DNA from: an uncultured Methylobacillus sp. | GTDB taxonomy: Bacteria; Pseudomonadota; Gammaproteobacteria; Burkholderiales; Methylophilaceae | Assembly: GCA_946478865.1 (NCBI GenBank) | Contig: CAMLDO010000001.1 | Span: forward strand, 124,001 to 188,000 | Length of the DNA stretch: 64,000 bases | Reading direction: 5' to 3' | Shown here: positions 8,861 to 14,796 of the stretch, piece by piece | Numbering within the stretch: the stretch's first letter is position 1 | How the letters are laid out: the number at the start of each line of letters is the position of its first letter | The notes under the pieces: model-generated | Databases searched by the model: none | The model's input: the letters and a program-made list of their open reading frames with translations, nothing else | Told to the model about the DNA's origin: nothing | Made by a program: the position numbers and the translations under genes

Positions 8861-9448
8861 TCAGGTCTCGTCTTCCTCTACCCATTTCCGCAGGCGTGGC
8901 GAGTGGTAGGTCGCAAAGCGTTCCAGCATGCGCTCCGGCTCTTCCTCCACCATAAGCATGCCCCGGACTACCGGCTTGACGAAGCCCTCGGCCACCGTAT
9001 GGTCGAGAAATGCATGCAGCGGATCGAAATAGCCCGCGACGTTGAGCAGCCCACACGGCTTGTGATGCAGCCCGAGCTGAGCCCAGGTCCAGATTTCGAA
9101 GATTTCTTCCAGCGTGCCTATGCCTCCGGGCATGGCGATAAAACCGTCTGAAAGCTCTGCCATCATGGTTTTTCGCTCGTGCATCGAGCGTGTGACGTGC
9201 AACTCGGTCAGCCCGTGATGCGCGACCTCGCGCGTAGCCAGCGATTCGGGGATCACGCCGACGACGCGTCCGCCCAGAGCCAGCACATGGTCCGCTACCA
9301 CACCCATGATGCCCACGCTGGCGCCGCCGTAGACCAGGCCGATATCGCGCTTCACCAACGCCTCGGCCACGGTGCGGGCGGCATCGGCGTAAAGATCGAG
9401 GCGACCCTGGCTGGAACCGCAGTAGACGCAAATATTCTTGATATGCAT
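8861..9448 (-). CDS. LOG family protein (TIGR00730; nucleotide 5'-monophosphate phosphoribohydrolase type)
   Basis: A 195-residue Rossmann-fold protein of the lonely-guy family, which hydrolyses the N-glycosidic bond of (modified) purine ribonucleoside 5'-monophosphates. CVYCGSS (7-13), VYGGASVGIMG (39-49), the ERK segment (91-93) and the catalytic PGGIGTLEE (107-115) are intact. It is the cytokinin-activating family in plants; bacterial members often have unknown physiological roles. It runs on the same strand as the VOC gene, 90 bases upstream of it. Confidence 0.92.
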   Translation of the reverse strand: MHIKNICVYCGSSQGRLDLYADAARTVAEALVKRDIGLVYGGASVGIMGVVADHVLALGGRVVGVIPESLATREVAHHGLTELHVTRSMHERKTMMAELSDGFIAMPGGIGTLEEIFEIWTWAQLGLHHKPCGLLNVAGYFDPLHAFLDHTVAEGFVKPVVRGMLMVEEEPERMLERFATYHSPRLRKWVEEDET

Positions 9449-9458
9449 GAAAAGGACG

Positions 9459-10691
9459 CTATTCGGAAATCAGCAGCTGATTATGCTCGGTTTTCAGGTA
9501 GAAACGGCCGTCCTTGTCGATTTTCATCGCGCGAATACGAAAGCCGCTCAGCACCGGCTCGGCATAGACCAGGCTGGTGCCTTCTTTCCTCACCCGCAGC
9601 AAAGTGGTCGAGCCCATGCCGGCGATGAAGTAATCGTTGTCCCAGTAGTCGTTCTTGCCGGTGGGTGGATATTTTGCGATAGGACCGATGCCAATGGAGG
9701 GCACGAAGGTCATTGCCGGTTTTTCAAAACCCTCATGCGTGTTGAACTTGTTGCCGTAATAGCTCCCCATGCCGTCGCGCTCGTAGATGGTGCCGTAACT
9801 CACCAGCGGCCAGCCGTAATTGCGGCCCTTGCGGATCAGGTTGACCTCGTCGCCGCCGCGCGGGCCGTGTTCGGTCAGCCATAGCTCATTCGAGGCGCGG
9901 TCGTACAGCATTCCTCCGGAAGGCGAGCGGATGCCGGTCGCATAGATTTCCCATTCCGGCTTGCGCAGGTCGATGCGGATCACCTTGCCGATGGTCGAAG
10001 TCTTGTCCTGCACCTTTTCCGGCCGCGAAAAATCACCCACGCTGAGGTAAAGCGTCTGGTCGTTCTCGCCCAGTGCAAGTTTGCCGCCAGTCTGCAAGCC
10101 GAGTATGGGCTCCTTGATTGCGGGTGTGCTCAGGAAAATTTCGCGTTTGTAGCTGAGCCCTTGCCCATCGGCATCGATCTCGTATTCCGTCACGGCCATG
10201 CGGACGCCGTTGTTCTCCGCATCCCAGGCGTTATAGGCAACGAATACCGAATTACCCAGCAGCAACGAATCCTTTACCCCGGAGGAGTCCTTGCAATACG
10301 CCACCGGCTTGTCACCCTCGGCAGTCGGCCTGGTCAATGGCTGGGCCGGCGCCTCCAGCTTGAACTCGCCCTCCAGCTTGGCGAAATACACATCACCGCA
10401 TTTGCTGATGAACAGAAACCGGCCGTCCGGCAGCATCTCGAACGGCCCGGTCGGGTAGACGTCCTCGAAAGGGAGCTTGATCAGCTTGAGCGGCTGGGTG
10501 CCGAACACGGAGCTGATCTTGACCGGCTCCGTAGGGGGAGGAGGGACTGGCGGAGGTGGCGGCACCAGCAATTGCGGCACATTTTCCGCCGGCTGCGCAT
10601 TCGTCACCGACTGGCCCTCGATCAATTCGGCACGGGCCGGCAGGGTGAACATGAAACACAGGATGATTGCGGCGGTTACTGGAAATCGCAT
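9459..10691 (-). CDS. secreted PQQ-dependent sugar dehydrogenase-like beta-propeller
   Basis: A 410-residue protein with a signal peptide (about 1-21, TLPARA). A proline-rich linker (about 43-57) is followed by a soluble glucose/sorbosone dehydrogenase propeller. Family-typical strings are IRSPSGGMLYD, LWLTEHGPRGGDEVN, NYGWPLVSYG and FIAGMGSTTLLRV. Such proteins oxidise sugars in the periplasm with pyrroloquinoline quinone, but many homologues have no proven substrate, and no PQQ biosynthesis gene is in the window. It starts 10 bases upstream of the LOG gene and may be co-transcribed with it. Confidence 0.88.
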   Translation of the reverse strand: MRFPVTAAIILCFMFTLPARAELIEGQSVTNAQPAENVPQLLVPPPPPVPPPPTEPVKISSVFGTQPLKLIKLPFEDVYPTGPFEMLPDGRFLFISKCGDVYFAKLEGEFKLEAPAQPLTRPTAEGDKPVAYCKDSSGVKDSLLLGNSVFVAYNAWDAENNGVRMAVTEYEIDADGQGLSYKREIFLSTPAIKEPILGLQTGGKLALGENDQTLYLSVGDFSRPEKVQDKTSTIGKVIRIDLRKPEWEIYATGIRSPSGGMLYDRASNELWLTEHGPRGGDEVNLIRKGRNYGWPLVSYGTIYERDGMGSYYGNKFNTHEGFEKPAMTFVPSIGIGPIAKYPPTGKNDYWDNDYFIAGMGSTTLLRVRKEGTSLVYAEPVLSGFRIRAMKIDKDGRFYLKTEHNQLLISE

Positions 10692-10947
10692 CTCGAACTC
10701 GGCTATGGAAACTTGGGAGTTTAGACAGTCAGAAGCGGATTGGTTTTGCTGACAGTGGGTCCGTAAAGGCTATAGGCTGATTCAAACCATTCTCCGGCAA
10801 GAAAGCTTTCAAGGTACGCATCAAGTCTCTGCATACAGGTAGTAAGACTAATTTAGTACCTTGGTCTAGTTATGCCAAATACATATATGCCGCAAACTTC
10901 CCGGCAATCCAATAAGAACATTTTCCATGTCTTTGTGAGAGTATGAA

Positions 10948-11100
10948 ATGCCCTTTGAAGTGCTTATCGTTTTAGCTGTCGTTATGTGGTCTGTCGCAAT
11001 ATTCTCCTGGATTTACATCCATACTTCACGGCAACTGCAATACCAAAGGCAGCAAGTGGAATTCTGGAGCAAGGTGTTGGCCCAGGCCTCCAGCCGCTAA
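10948..11100 (+). CDS. 50-residue single-pass membrane protein
   Basis: A short frame from ATG 10948 to TAA 11100. It begins MPFEVLIVLAVVMWSVAIFS, giving one strong membrane helix (about 4-25), followed by a basic, Gln-rich tail (QLQYQRQQVEFWSK). A GAGAG stretch lies 8-12 bases upstream of the start. It is the only plus-strand gene in its neighbourhood, in a 424-base space between minus-strand genes. No family is recognised; coding is supported only by start context and helix character. Confidence 0.5.
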   Translation: MPFEVLIVLAVVMWSVAIFSWIYIHTSRQLQYQRQQVEFWSKVLAQASSR

Positions 11101-11115
11101 TATCTTGTACCGCGC

Positions 11116-11658
11116 TTACACCCGAAGTAGCCCCCGAAACCCTCTGGCCGCGTAGTACGACTGTGCGCCGTTGTGATAAACGAACACCTTGCCATAGCGT
11201 CTATCGCAGAAGAGGGCACCTCCTAGCGCTCTGACATCCAGCGGTGTCTGGACCCAACTGGATGTCTTGGTATCAAACTCACCGAGACTTTGCAGTTCCC
11301 GGTATTGCTCCTCCGTGAGAAGGGCTATGCCCATCGCAGCAGCCATCTCGACAGCACTGCCCTCCGGCTTGTTTTCTTTACGAGATTCCAGCGCTTCGCG
11401 GTCGTAACAGAGGCTTCTGCGGCTGCTTGGACTTTCTGCCGAGCAATCACAGAATGTGTATTGCCCATCTTTGTCCTGGCCAATCACGTCAGGCTCGCCT
11501 CCCGTCGCTTCCATTTCATGGAGCGATTCCAGTGCATCAGGGTTACTCTCAAGCCTGGTTAGTACATCCGGCCACGCGACTCCTCGATGCCGGTGCATGT
11601 TATTCTCGAAGCGCGTCTTGAGTGCCTGAAGCAACTCTTCCCGTTCCTGTGCTTTCAT
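11116..11658 (-). CDS. DUF4256 protein
   Basis: A 180-residue soluble protein with the DUF4256 layout: an N-terminal helical region (LLQALKTRFENNMHRH), then TGGEPDVIGQD, YTFCDCSAESP, RRSLCYDREALE, and a C-terminal segment ending GKVFVYHNGAQSYYAARGFRG. The function of the family is unknown. Length is close to full. It lies 50 bases downstream of a VOC gene in the same direction. Confidence 0.9.
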   Translation of the reverse strand: MKAQEREELLQALKTRFENNMHRHRGVAWPDVLTRLESNPDALESLHEMEATGGEPDVIGQDKDGQYTFCDCSAESPSSRRSLCYDREALESRKENKPEGSAVEMAAAMGIALLTEEQYRELQSLGEFDTKTSSWVQTPLDVRALGGALFCDRRYGKVFVYHNGAQSYYAARGFRGLLRV

Positions 11659-11708
11659 GTTCGGAATCTCTTAAATCGGAGTAAGGTGTATCACCAAGGT
11701 TTGGGGTA

Positions 11709-12188
11709 TCAGCCGCGCCGGGCCGCTTCGATTTCCGCGATGTCGATCTTTCTCATCTGCATCATCGCCTCGAAAGCGCGTTTGGCGGCTGCGCGATCAG
11801 GATCGGCGATAGCGGCAGTAAGCGCACGCGGCGTGATTTGCCACGACAGCCCCCACTTGTCCCTGCACCAGCCGCAGGCGCTTTCCTCGCCGCCGTTGTC
11901 CACAATCGCGTTCCACAAACGGTCGGTTTCGGCCTGATCGTCAGTCGCAACCTGGAACGAAAAAGCCTCGTTGTGCTTGAACGCCGGCCCACCATTCAGA
12001 CCTAGGCAAGGAATGCCAATCACCGTGAATTCGACCGTCAGGACATCGCCTTGTTTGCCGGAGGGATAGTCCCCAGGCGCGTAAAAGACTGTTCCCACCG
12101 CGCTGTCGGGAAATGTTTCTGCGTAGAATTTTGCGGCATCCAGGGCTGTGCCGTCGTACCAGAGACAGATTGTGTTCTTGGGGGCCAT
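11709..12188 (-). CDS. VOC-fold protein (3-demethylubiquinone methyltransferase-like/PhnB group)
   Basis: A 159-residue protein beginning MAPKNTICLWYDGTALDAA and containing FYAETFPDS, the GGPAFKHNEAFSFQV segment and CGWCRDKWGLSWQITPRAL. This is the diagnostic set of the PhnB-like/3-dmu-9_3-mt VOC family. The family name is historical; most members are not methyltransferases and their ligands are unknown. It is the last ordinary-looking chromosomal gene before the integron array to its right. Confidence 0.9.
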   Translation of the reverse strand: MAPKNTICLWYDGTALDAAKFYAETFPDSAVGTVFYAPGDYPSGKQGDVLTVEFTVIGIPCLGLNGGPAFKHNEAFSFQVATDDQAETDRLWNAIVDNGGEESACGWCRDKWGLSWQITPRALTAAIADPDRAAAKRAFEAMMQMRKIDIAEIEAARRG

Positions 12189-12242
12189 ATTCGTTCTCCT
12201 CGTTCCGTAAGGGCATTTCTAGGAAAATGCGACAACGCGTTG

Positions 12243-12546
12243 TTAAGGCGAAGCGCTCAGTGTCAACCCCGATATTGCATTTGAATTTACGATAACCCGC
12301 GAATAGTCGCACTCTAAATTGAATACAACGAAGTGGGGAGAGTTTCGGAAGTAATTGTCTTTAGTCGGAGAGGTGCCATGCTCCCAAGACTTTCCATGAG
12401 TTTCCATGCCGATTGCACAACTTTCCAGGAATTTTGCGATGCGCCGCAGTTCCTCTGGTGTGGCAACGAGAGTTATTTCTACTAACTCGGCGGGAACAAT
12501 ATTCTCAATCTCCAACCCCTACGTTTACGTAGCCGTGGATTTCCAT
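12243..12546 (-). pseudogene. cassette gene 5: Imm32-like protein with N-terminal frameshift
   Basis: The conserved body (LVEITLVATPEELRRIAKFL and later SPHFVVFNL) resembles the Imm32-type immunity/unknown family. It reads in frame from a TTG at 12515 to the stop at 12243. A better N-terminus lies upstream: ATG 12546 gives MEIHGYVNVG, but it is one base out of frame. Removing one G of the GGGG run at 12516-12519 would join the two into a single protein of about 100 residues. This is either a real mutation or a homopolymer error. Family resemblance is from memory and tentative; the frameshift is visible directly. Confidence 0.6.
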
Positions 12547-12552
12547 CGTGAT

Positions 12553-12621
12553 CTCTATCGCCCAGTTTCAGCGACAGAAACCGCCGAAGGCGGGACTGTC
12601 CGCTGCAAGCAGTTGTTGGGC
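12553..12621 (-). repeat. attC site after cassette gene 4
   Basis: Read on the minus strand, the site opens with core GCCCAAC (12621-12615). Inner arms are AGCGGACAG and CTGTCGCT, which pair with one extrahelical G. The apical hairpin is CCGCC/GGCGG. The far core is degenerate (GATAGAG instead of GTTAGRY). Size 69 bp. Extrahelical bases and core placement are hallmarks of folded attC recombination sites. Confidence 0.75.
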
Positions 12622-12659
12622 CTACACTCACCGAAAACTGACCAGTCTCTCGTGGATGT

Positions 12660-13037
12660 TTACTCGACAACTCTGATCTCTGCACTAGTAACTTTCCTTT
12701 GCGGGCCGAATTCAACCACCAGGTCGCTATGTTTCCAGTCCCAATGACACTGACCTAAGGGAAACCTCAGCTCCGGCTCTGACGTTTCCGAACGACCAAG
12801 GACGGCAAAAACCTGCTCACTTCTTAAGCCAAGAAGCACCTTGGACTTCAAGAGATCTAGCGCCATCCCGCCCCTGACGCAGCCTGGATCATTTAACAGC
12901 GCTGCGTCATGAAGCTTTTTCCACGACGCCGAGTCAAAGCTCTGCCTCTCAACCTGCACACTGGTGAAGCAGCTATGCACCATGACTGCCGTTAGCGTTA
13001 AGAATGTACTCCCGGCTACCGCCAAATGCTTGCGCAT
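12660..13037 (-). CDS. cassette gene 4: secreted or lipid-anchored BamE/SmpA-like small protein
   Basis: A 125-residue protein with a hydrophobic N-terminus (MRKHLAVAGSTFLTLTAVMVHSC) that could be a signal peptide ending near Cys23. The domain includes LKSKVLLGLRSEQVFAVLGRSE, which resembles the G-x-s-x-x-V-x-x-x-L-G pattern of BamE/SmpA-type folds. It is followed by WDWKHSDLVVEFG. ATG 13037 lies 32 bases after the core of the attC site, and the next attC follows its stop by 39 bases. Function unknown. Confidence 0.65.
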   Translation of the reverse strand: MRKHLAVAGSTFLTLTAVMVHSCFTSVQVERQSFDSASWKKLHDAALLNDPGCVRGGMALDLLKSKVLLGLRSEQVFAVLGRSETSEPELRFPLGQCHWDWKHSDLVVEFGPQRKVTSAEIRVVE

Positions 13038-13069
13038 AATTGCCCTATGATCCCTTCACCTTTTTGTAG

Positions 13070-13135
13070 GCCTAACGATGAAGCTAACCGGCGCGCGGCT
13101 GTTGCCGCGCGTCCGAGTTGAGCGGATTGTTAGCT
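13070..13135 (-). repeat. attC site after cassette gene 3
   Basis: Both core sites are well conserved: GCCTAAC at 13070-13076 and GTTAGCT at 13129-13135 on the plus strand. The apex is a perfect 8-bp stem (CGCGCGGC/GCCGCGCG, 13092-13099 and 13104-13111) with a TGTT loop. Inner arms carry CTAACCGG and CCGAGTTGAG with mismatches. Size 66 bp. The stop codon of cassette gene 3 is inside the core GTTAGCT. Confidence 0.88.
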
Positions 13136-13621
13136 GTCTTGGCCATAAGCGAGCAGCCATACTCTTTCACAAAAGCTGGGCGGATAAGTGGGTACTCCTT
13201 GTTCATTTTGTGGAATAACAGACTGGCTTTCGACCTCACGAGCAATACCACGCAGCCTTTCTGCCTCGGGCCCTACTCCATTAGTTATTAGATTATCGAC
13301 GGCAGCAACGAAGCCCTGTCGAGCGCATTTTTCAAGCCACAACGAGAGTTCTTTTGCATCATTTTCGTAGTTGGCAATGTAACCGTCCTGGCTGCTGTAT
13401 AAGTAACCACCCATGTAAATAGTTGCGACTGCGTACTGCGCCCAAGGATCACCGGCTATTGCGATAGGTCGCAGTTTGGCCAGATGGGTTTGGAACTTTT
13501 CTGCCCACGCAGGCGTGATATACCAACGCTCAATATCGCAGATCATCCCAAGGTTCTCCGCATCACTTTGGAGAGCAGTTATCTCAGGTGGTATCTGAAA
13601 GTGGCTAGGGGCAGTGTACAT
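13130..13621 (-). CDS. cassette gene 3: Sel1-like repeat protein
   Basis: A 163-residue soluble protein. The stretch AIAGDPWAQYAVATIYMGG followed by LSLWLEKCARQGFVAAVDNL has the A-x-x-G-x-x-x-A-x-x-x-L-x-x-x-Y spacing of Sel1-like (TPR-related) repeats. Two units are discernible; the C-terminal part (ESQSVIPQNEQ) is unassigned. ATG 13621 lies 7 bases past the attC core, as is normal for a first codon in a cassette. The stop codon is formed by the next attC core. Function unknown, probably protein-protein interaction. Confidence 0.7.
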   Translation of the reverse strand: MYTAPSHFQIPPEITALQSDAENLGMICDIERWYITPAWAEKFQTHLAKLRPIAIAGDPWAQYAVATIYMGGYLYSSQDGYIANYENDAKELSLWLEKCARQGFVAAVDNLITNGVGPEAERLRGIAREVESQSVIPQNEQGVPTYPPSFCERVWLLAYGQDS

Positions 13622-13627
13622 AGTGAC

Positions 13628-13687
13628 AGCTAACGTTGGAGGTAAGGGGCCGCCGGTAGGCGGTCCCGCTTGATCAAAGGGTTAGAC
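13628..13687 (-). repeat. attC site after cassette gene 2
   Basis: A 60-bp site bounded by AGCTAAC (13628-13634) and GTTAGAC (13681-13687) on the plus strand. On the minus strand it shows the common attC inner string AAGCGGGACCGCC, a short apex, then GGCGGCCCCTTA and AACGTTAGCT. The near-complementary arms with a mismatch and extra bases are typical. Confidence 0.88.
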
Positions 13688-13697
13688 GGACGATGGG

Positions 13698-14033
13698 TCA
13701 TGACTTAAAAGAAAACAACACATCGCCGGTAGTTTGCTGCTCCCAGACTTGAGAGCGGGAGTTCAATACAACCACACCACCAAGCTCAAAAAGGCGAGAG
13801 TGCTTGAACAAAATGGTTGCGGTAACCCACAGACCCCTGGGCAAAAAAGAGATGCGCTTAAGAAACGATGATTGCTTGAACTCTCGGCTTTGAACGGTAC
13901 GCGTAGTTTCAATAAAAGAAATTAGGGCTTTAGCGTGCTGTTGGGATAGCGATACCAGCAACTCTCCATCTGCGGCAAGAAGAGAGTCAGCGCGCTTACT
14001 TTCCAGCTCTGCGTAGTGGAGAAGAGAGGTCAT
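13698..14033 (-). CDS. cassette gene 2: protein of unknown function
   Basis: A 111-residue protein from ATG 14033 (MTSLLHYAELESKRADSLLA), 9 bases past the attC core at 14042. The N-terminal half is helical and charged (SLSQQHAKALISFIETTRT). The C-terminal half alternates hydrophobic residues (GLWVTATILFKHSRLFELGG, VVVLNSRSQVWEQQ) and is probably beta-rich. The stop lies 11 bases before the next attC. The frame extends upstream through the attC, but the ATG after the core is the natural start. No family recognised. Confidence 0.6.
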   Translation of the reverse strand: MTSLLHYAELESKRADSLLAADGELLVSLSQQHAKALISFIETTRTVQSREFKQSSFLKRISFLPRGLWVTATILFKHSRLFELGGVVVLNSRSQVWEQQTTGDVLFSFKS

Positions 14034-14041
14034 AGGCAGCC

Positions 14042-14164
14042 GTCTAACGTTGAAAGTAAGGGGCTGGCCGCTCAAGATGGTGACCGGAGCCGGAAGGATT
14101 GAAGTCGCTGTTCGATGTAAAGACATAGCTATTCGGCCAGTCCCGCTTGACTGCGGGGTTAGGC
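14042..14164 (-). repeat. long attC site after cassette gene 1
   Basis: A 123-bp site bounded by GTCTAAC (14042-14048) and GTTAGGC (14158-14164). On the minus strand GCGGGACTGGCCG and CGGCCAGCCCCTTA form the inner arms, and a large variable loop separates them, as in long VCR-type attC sites. Confidence 0.85.
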
Positions 14165-14427
14165 AGAGGTGTTGTGCTATATCTGCTCTCAGCGTTTTTT
14201 TGAGACCTTCCAACCTCATTGGGTTGGAACCAAATTGCAGCAAATAATAGTGCCCCAATAATCGTCCACCTGTAACGCACTTGGGAGAGTTTGGTTGCTG
14301 GATGGGACATGGCCGCAGCTAGAACTATTAATACGCCGGATGCCCAGGCATTAGCGAAGAACATCGCGGAGGAAATTAAGATAAGTAGCGTAAAAATAAA
14401 GATTTGAATTACGAAGCTGGTTCTCAT
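14044..14427 (-). CDS. cassette gene 1: small membrane protein with attC-encoded tail
   Basis: About 127 residues from ATG 14427 (MRTSFVIQIFIFTLLILISS). Three hydrophobic segments follow one another (about 4-25, 26-42, 53-66), then a soluble tail. The frame does not stop before the attC: the last 39 or so codons (NPAVKRDWPNSYVFTSNSD onward) are encoded by the recombination site itself and the stop falls at its far core. ATG 14427 lies 12 bases past the half-attC core at 14439. Function unknown. Confidence 0.6.
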   Translation of the reverse strand: MRTSFVIQIFIFTLLILISSAMFFANAWASGVLIVLAAAMSHPATKLSQVRYRWTIIGALLFAAIWFQPNEVGRSQKNAESRYSTTPLPNPAVKRDWPNSYVFTSNSDFNPSGSGHHLERPAPYFQR

Positions 14428-14438
14428 GCTGTGTCGTT

Positions 14439-14465
14439 GCCTAACGTTGGACATAAGGGGCGCGC
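14439..14465 (-). repeat. half attC (distal arm and core only)
   Basis: On the minus strand GCGCCCCTTATGTCC followed by AACGTTAGGC matches the distal half of the neighbouring attC sites (CCCCTTA..TCCAACGTTAGCT in the 13628 site). No complementary proximal half is found to the right. It marks a deletion junction beside the integrase stump. Bases 14466-14571 contain nothing else I can assign. Confidence 0.7.
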
Positions 14466-14571
14466 TTTAGCATGCCTTGCTTAATGAATGAGTTTATAAA
14501 TAGAGACATCGGGATGGTAAGTTGATGTTGAACAAGCGACCACTATCAGAACTGTTGGGTTAAAGCGAGGA

Positions 14572-14796
14572 TTGGGGCACGGATACAGGCAATCCAGGAA
14601 AACTGCATCTGCAACTGTCATGCTTGCGACCCCGCATACTTTGCGTCATTCTTTCGCGACACATTTATTGCACGATGAACAGGACGTCCGCATGATGCGG
14701 GAACTTCTCGATCATTCGGGTGCGAGTATGCCGATGATTTATATTTTTTTATTGAATAAAAGCGGCGCAGGCATGAGTTGGATGAGTTTGCTATGA
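14572..14796 (+). pseudogene. C-terminal remnant of an integron integrase (tyrosine recombinase)
   Basis: About 75 codons remain. [14 protein letters not shown] carries the His-x-x-Arg box and LLDHS matches the conserved LLGH(S/K) position. MIY retains the catalytic tyrosine, but the usual MIYTHVL has become MIYIFLL. The ending LNKSGAG parallels the integron-integrase C-terminus (LNxGGxGV). The N-terminal and most catalytic sequence is missing, so it is a relic. Its orientation, divergent from the cassettes, is right for intI. Its TGA overlaps the ATG of the downstream kinase. Confidence 0.8.

Larger units (their letters stand above)
12231..14796. mobile_element. degenerate chromosomal integron (five cassettes, four attC sites, half attC, intI stump)
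   Basis: The region holds minus-strand cassette genes, each followed on that strand by an imperfect palindrome bounded by RYYYAAC and GTTRRRY core sites (attC). On the right is an attC half-site and a plus-strand integrase C-terminus. This is the normal divergent arrangement of integrase and array, seen in mirror image. Base composition is visibly more AT-rich than the flanks. The integrase is truncated and attI is not recognisable, so the element should be immobile by itself. attC sites could still be acted on by an integrase supplied elsewhere. Confidence 0.85.

Noticed and set aside
14439..14560. Full-length attC from GCCTAAC (14439) to GTTGGGT (14554-14560)
   Set aside because: The second core fits GTTRRRY, but the sequence between lacks complementary arms, so it does not fold as an attC. 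I kept only the half site.
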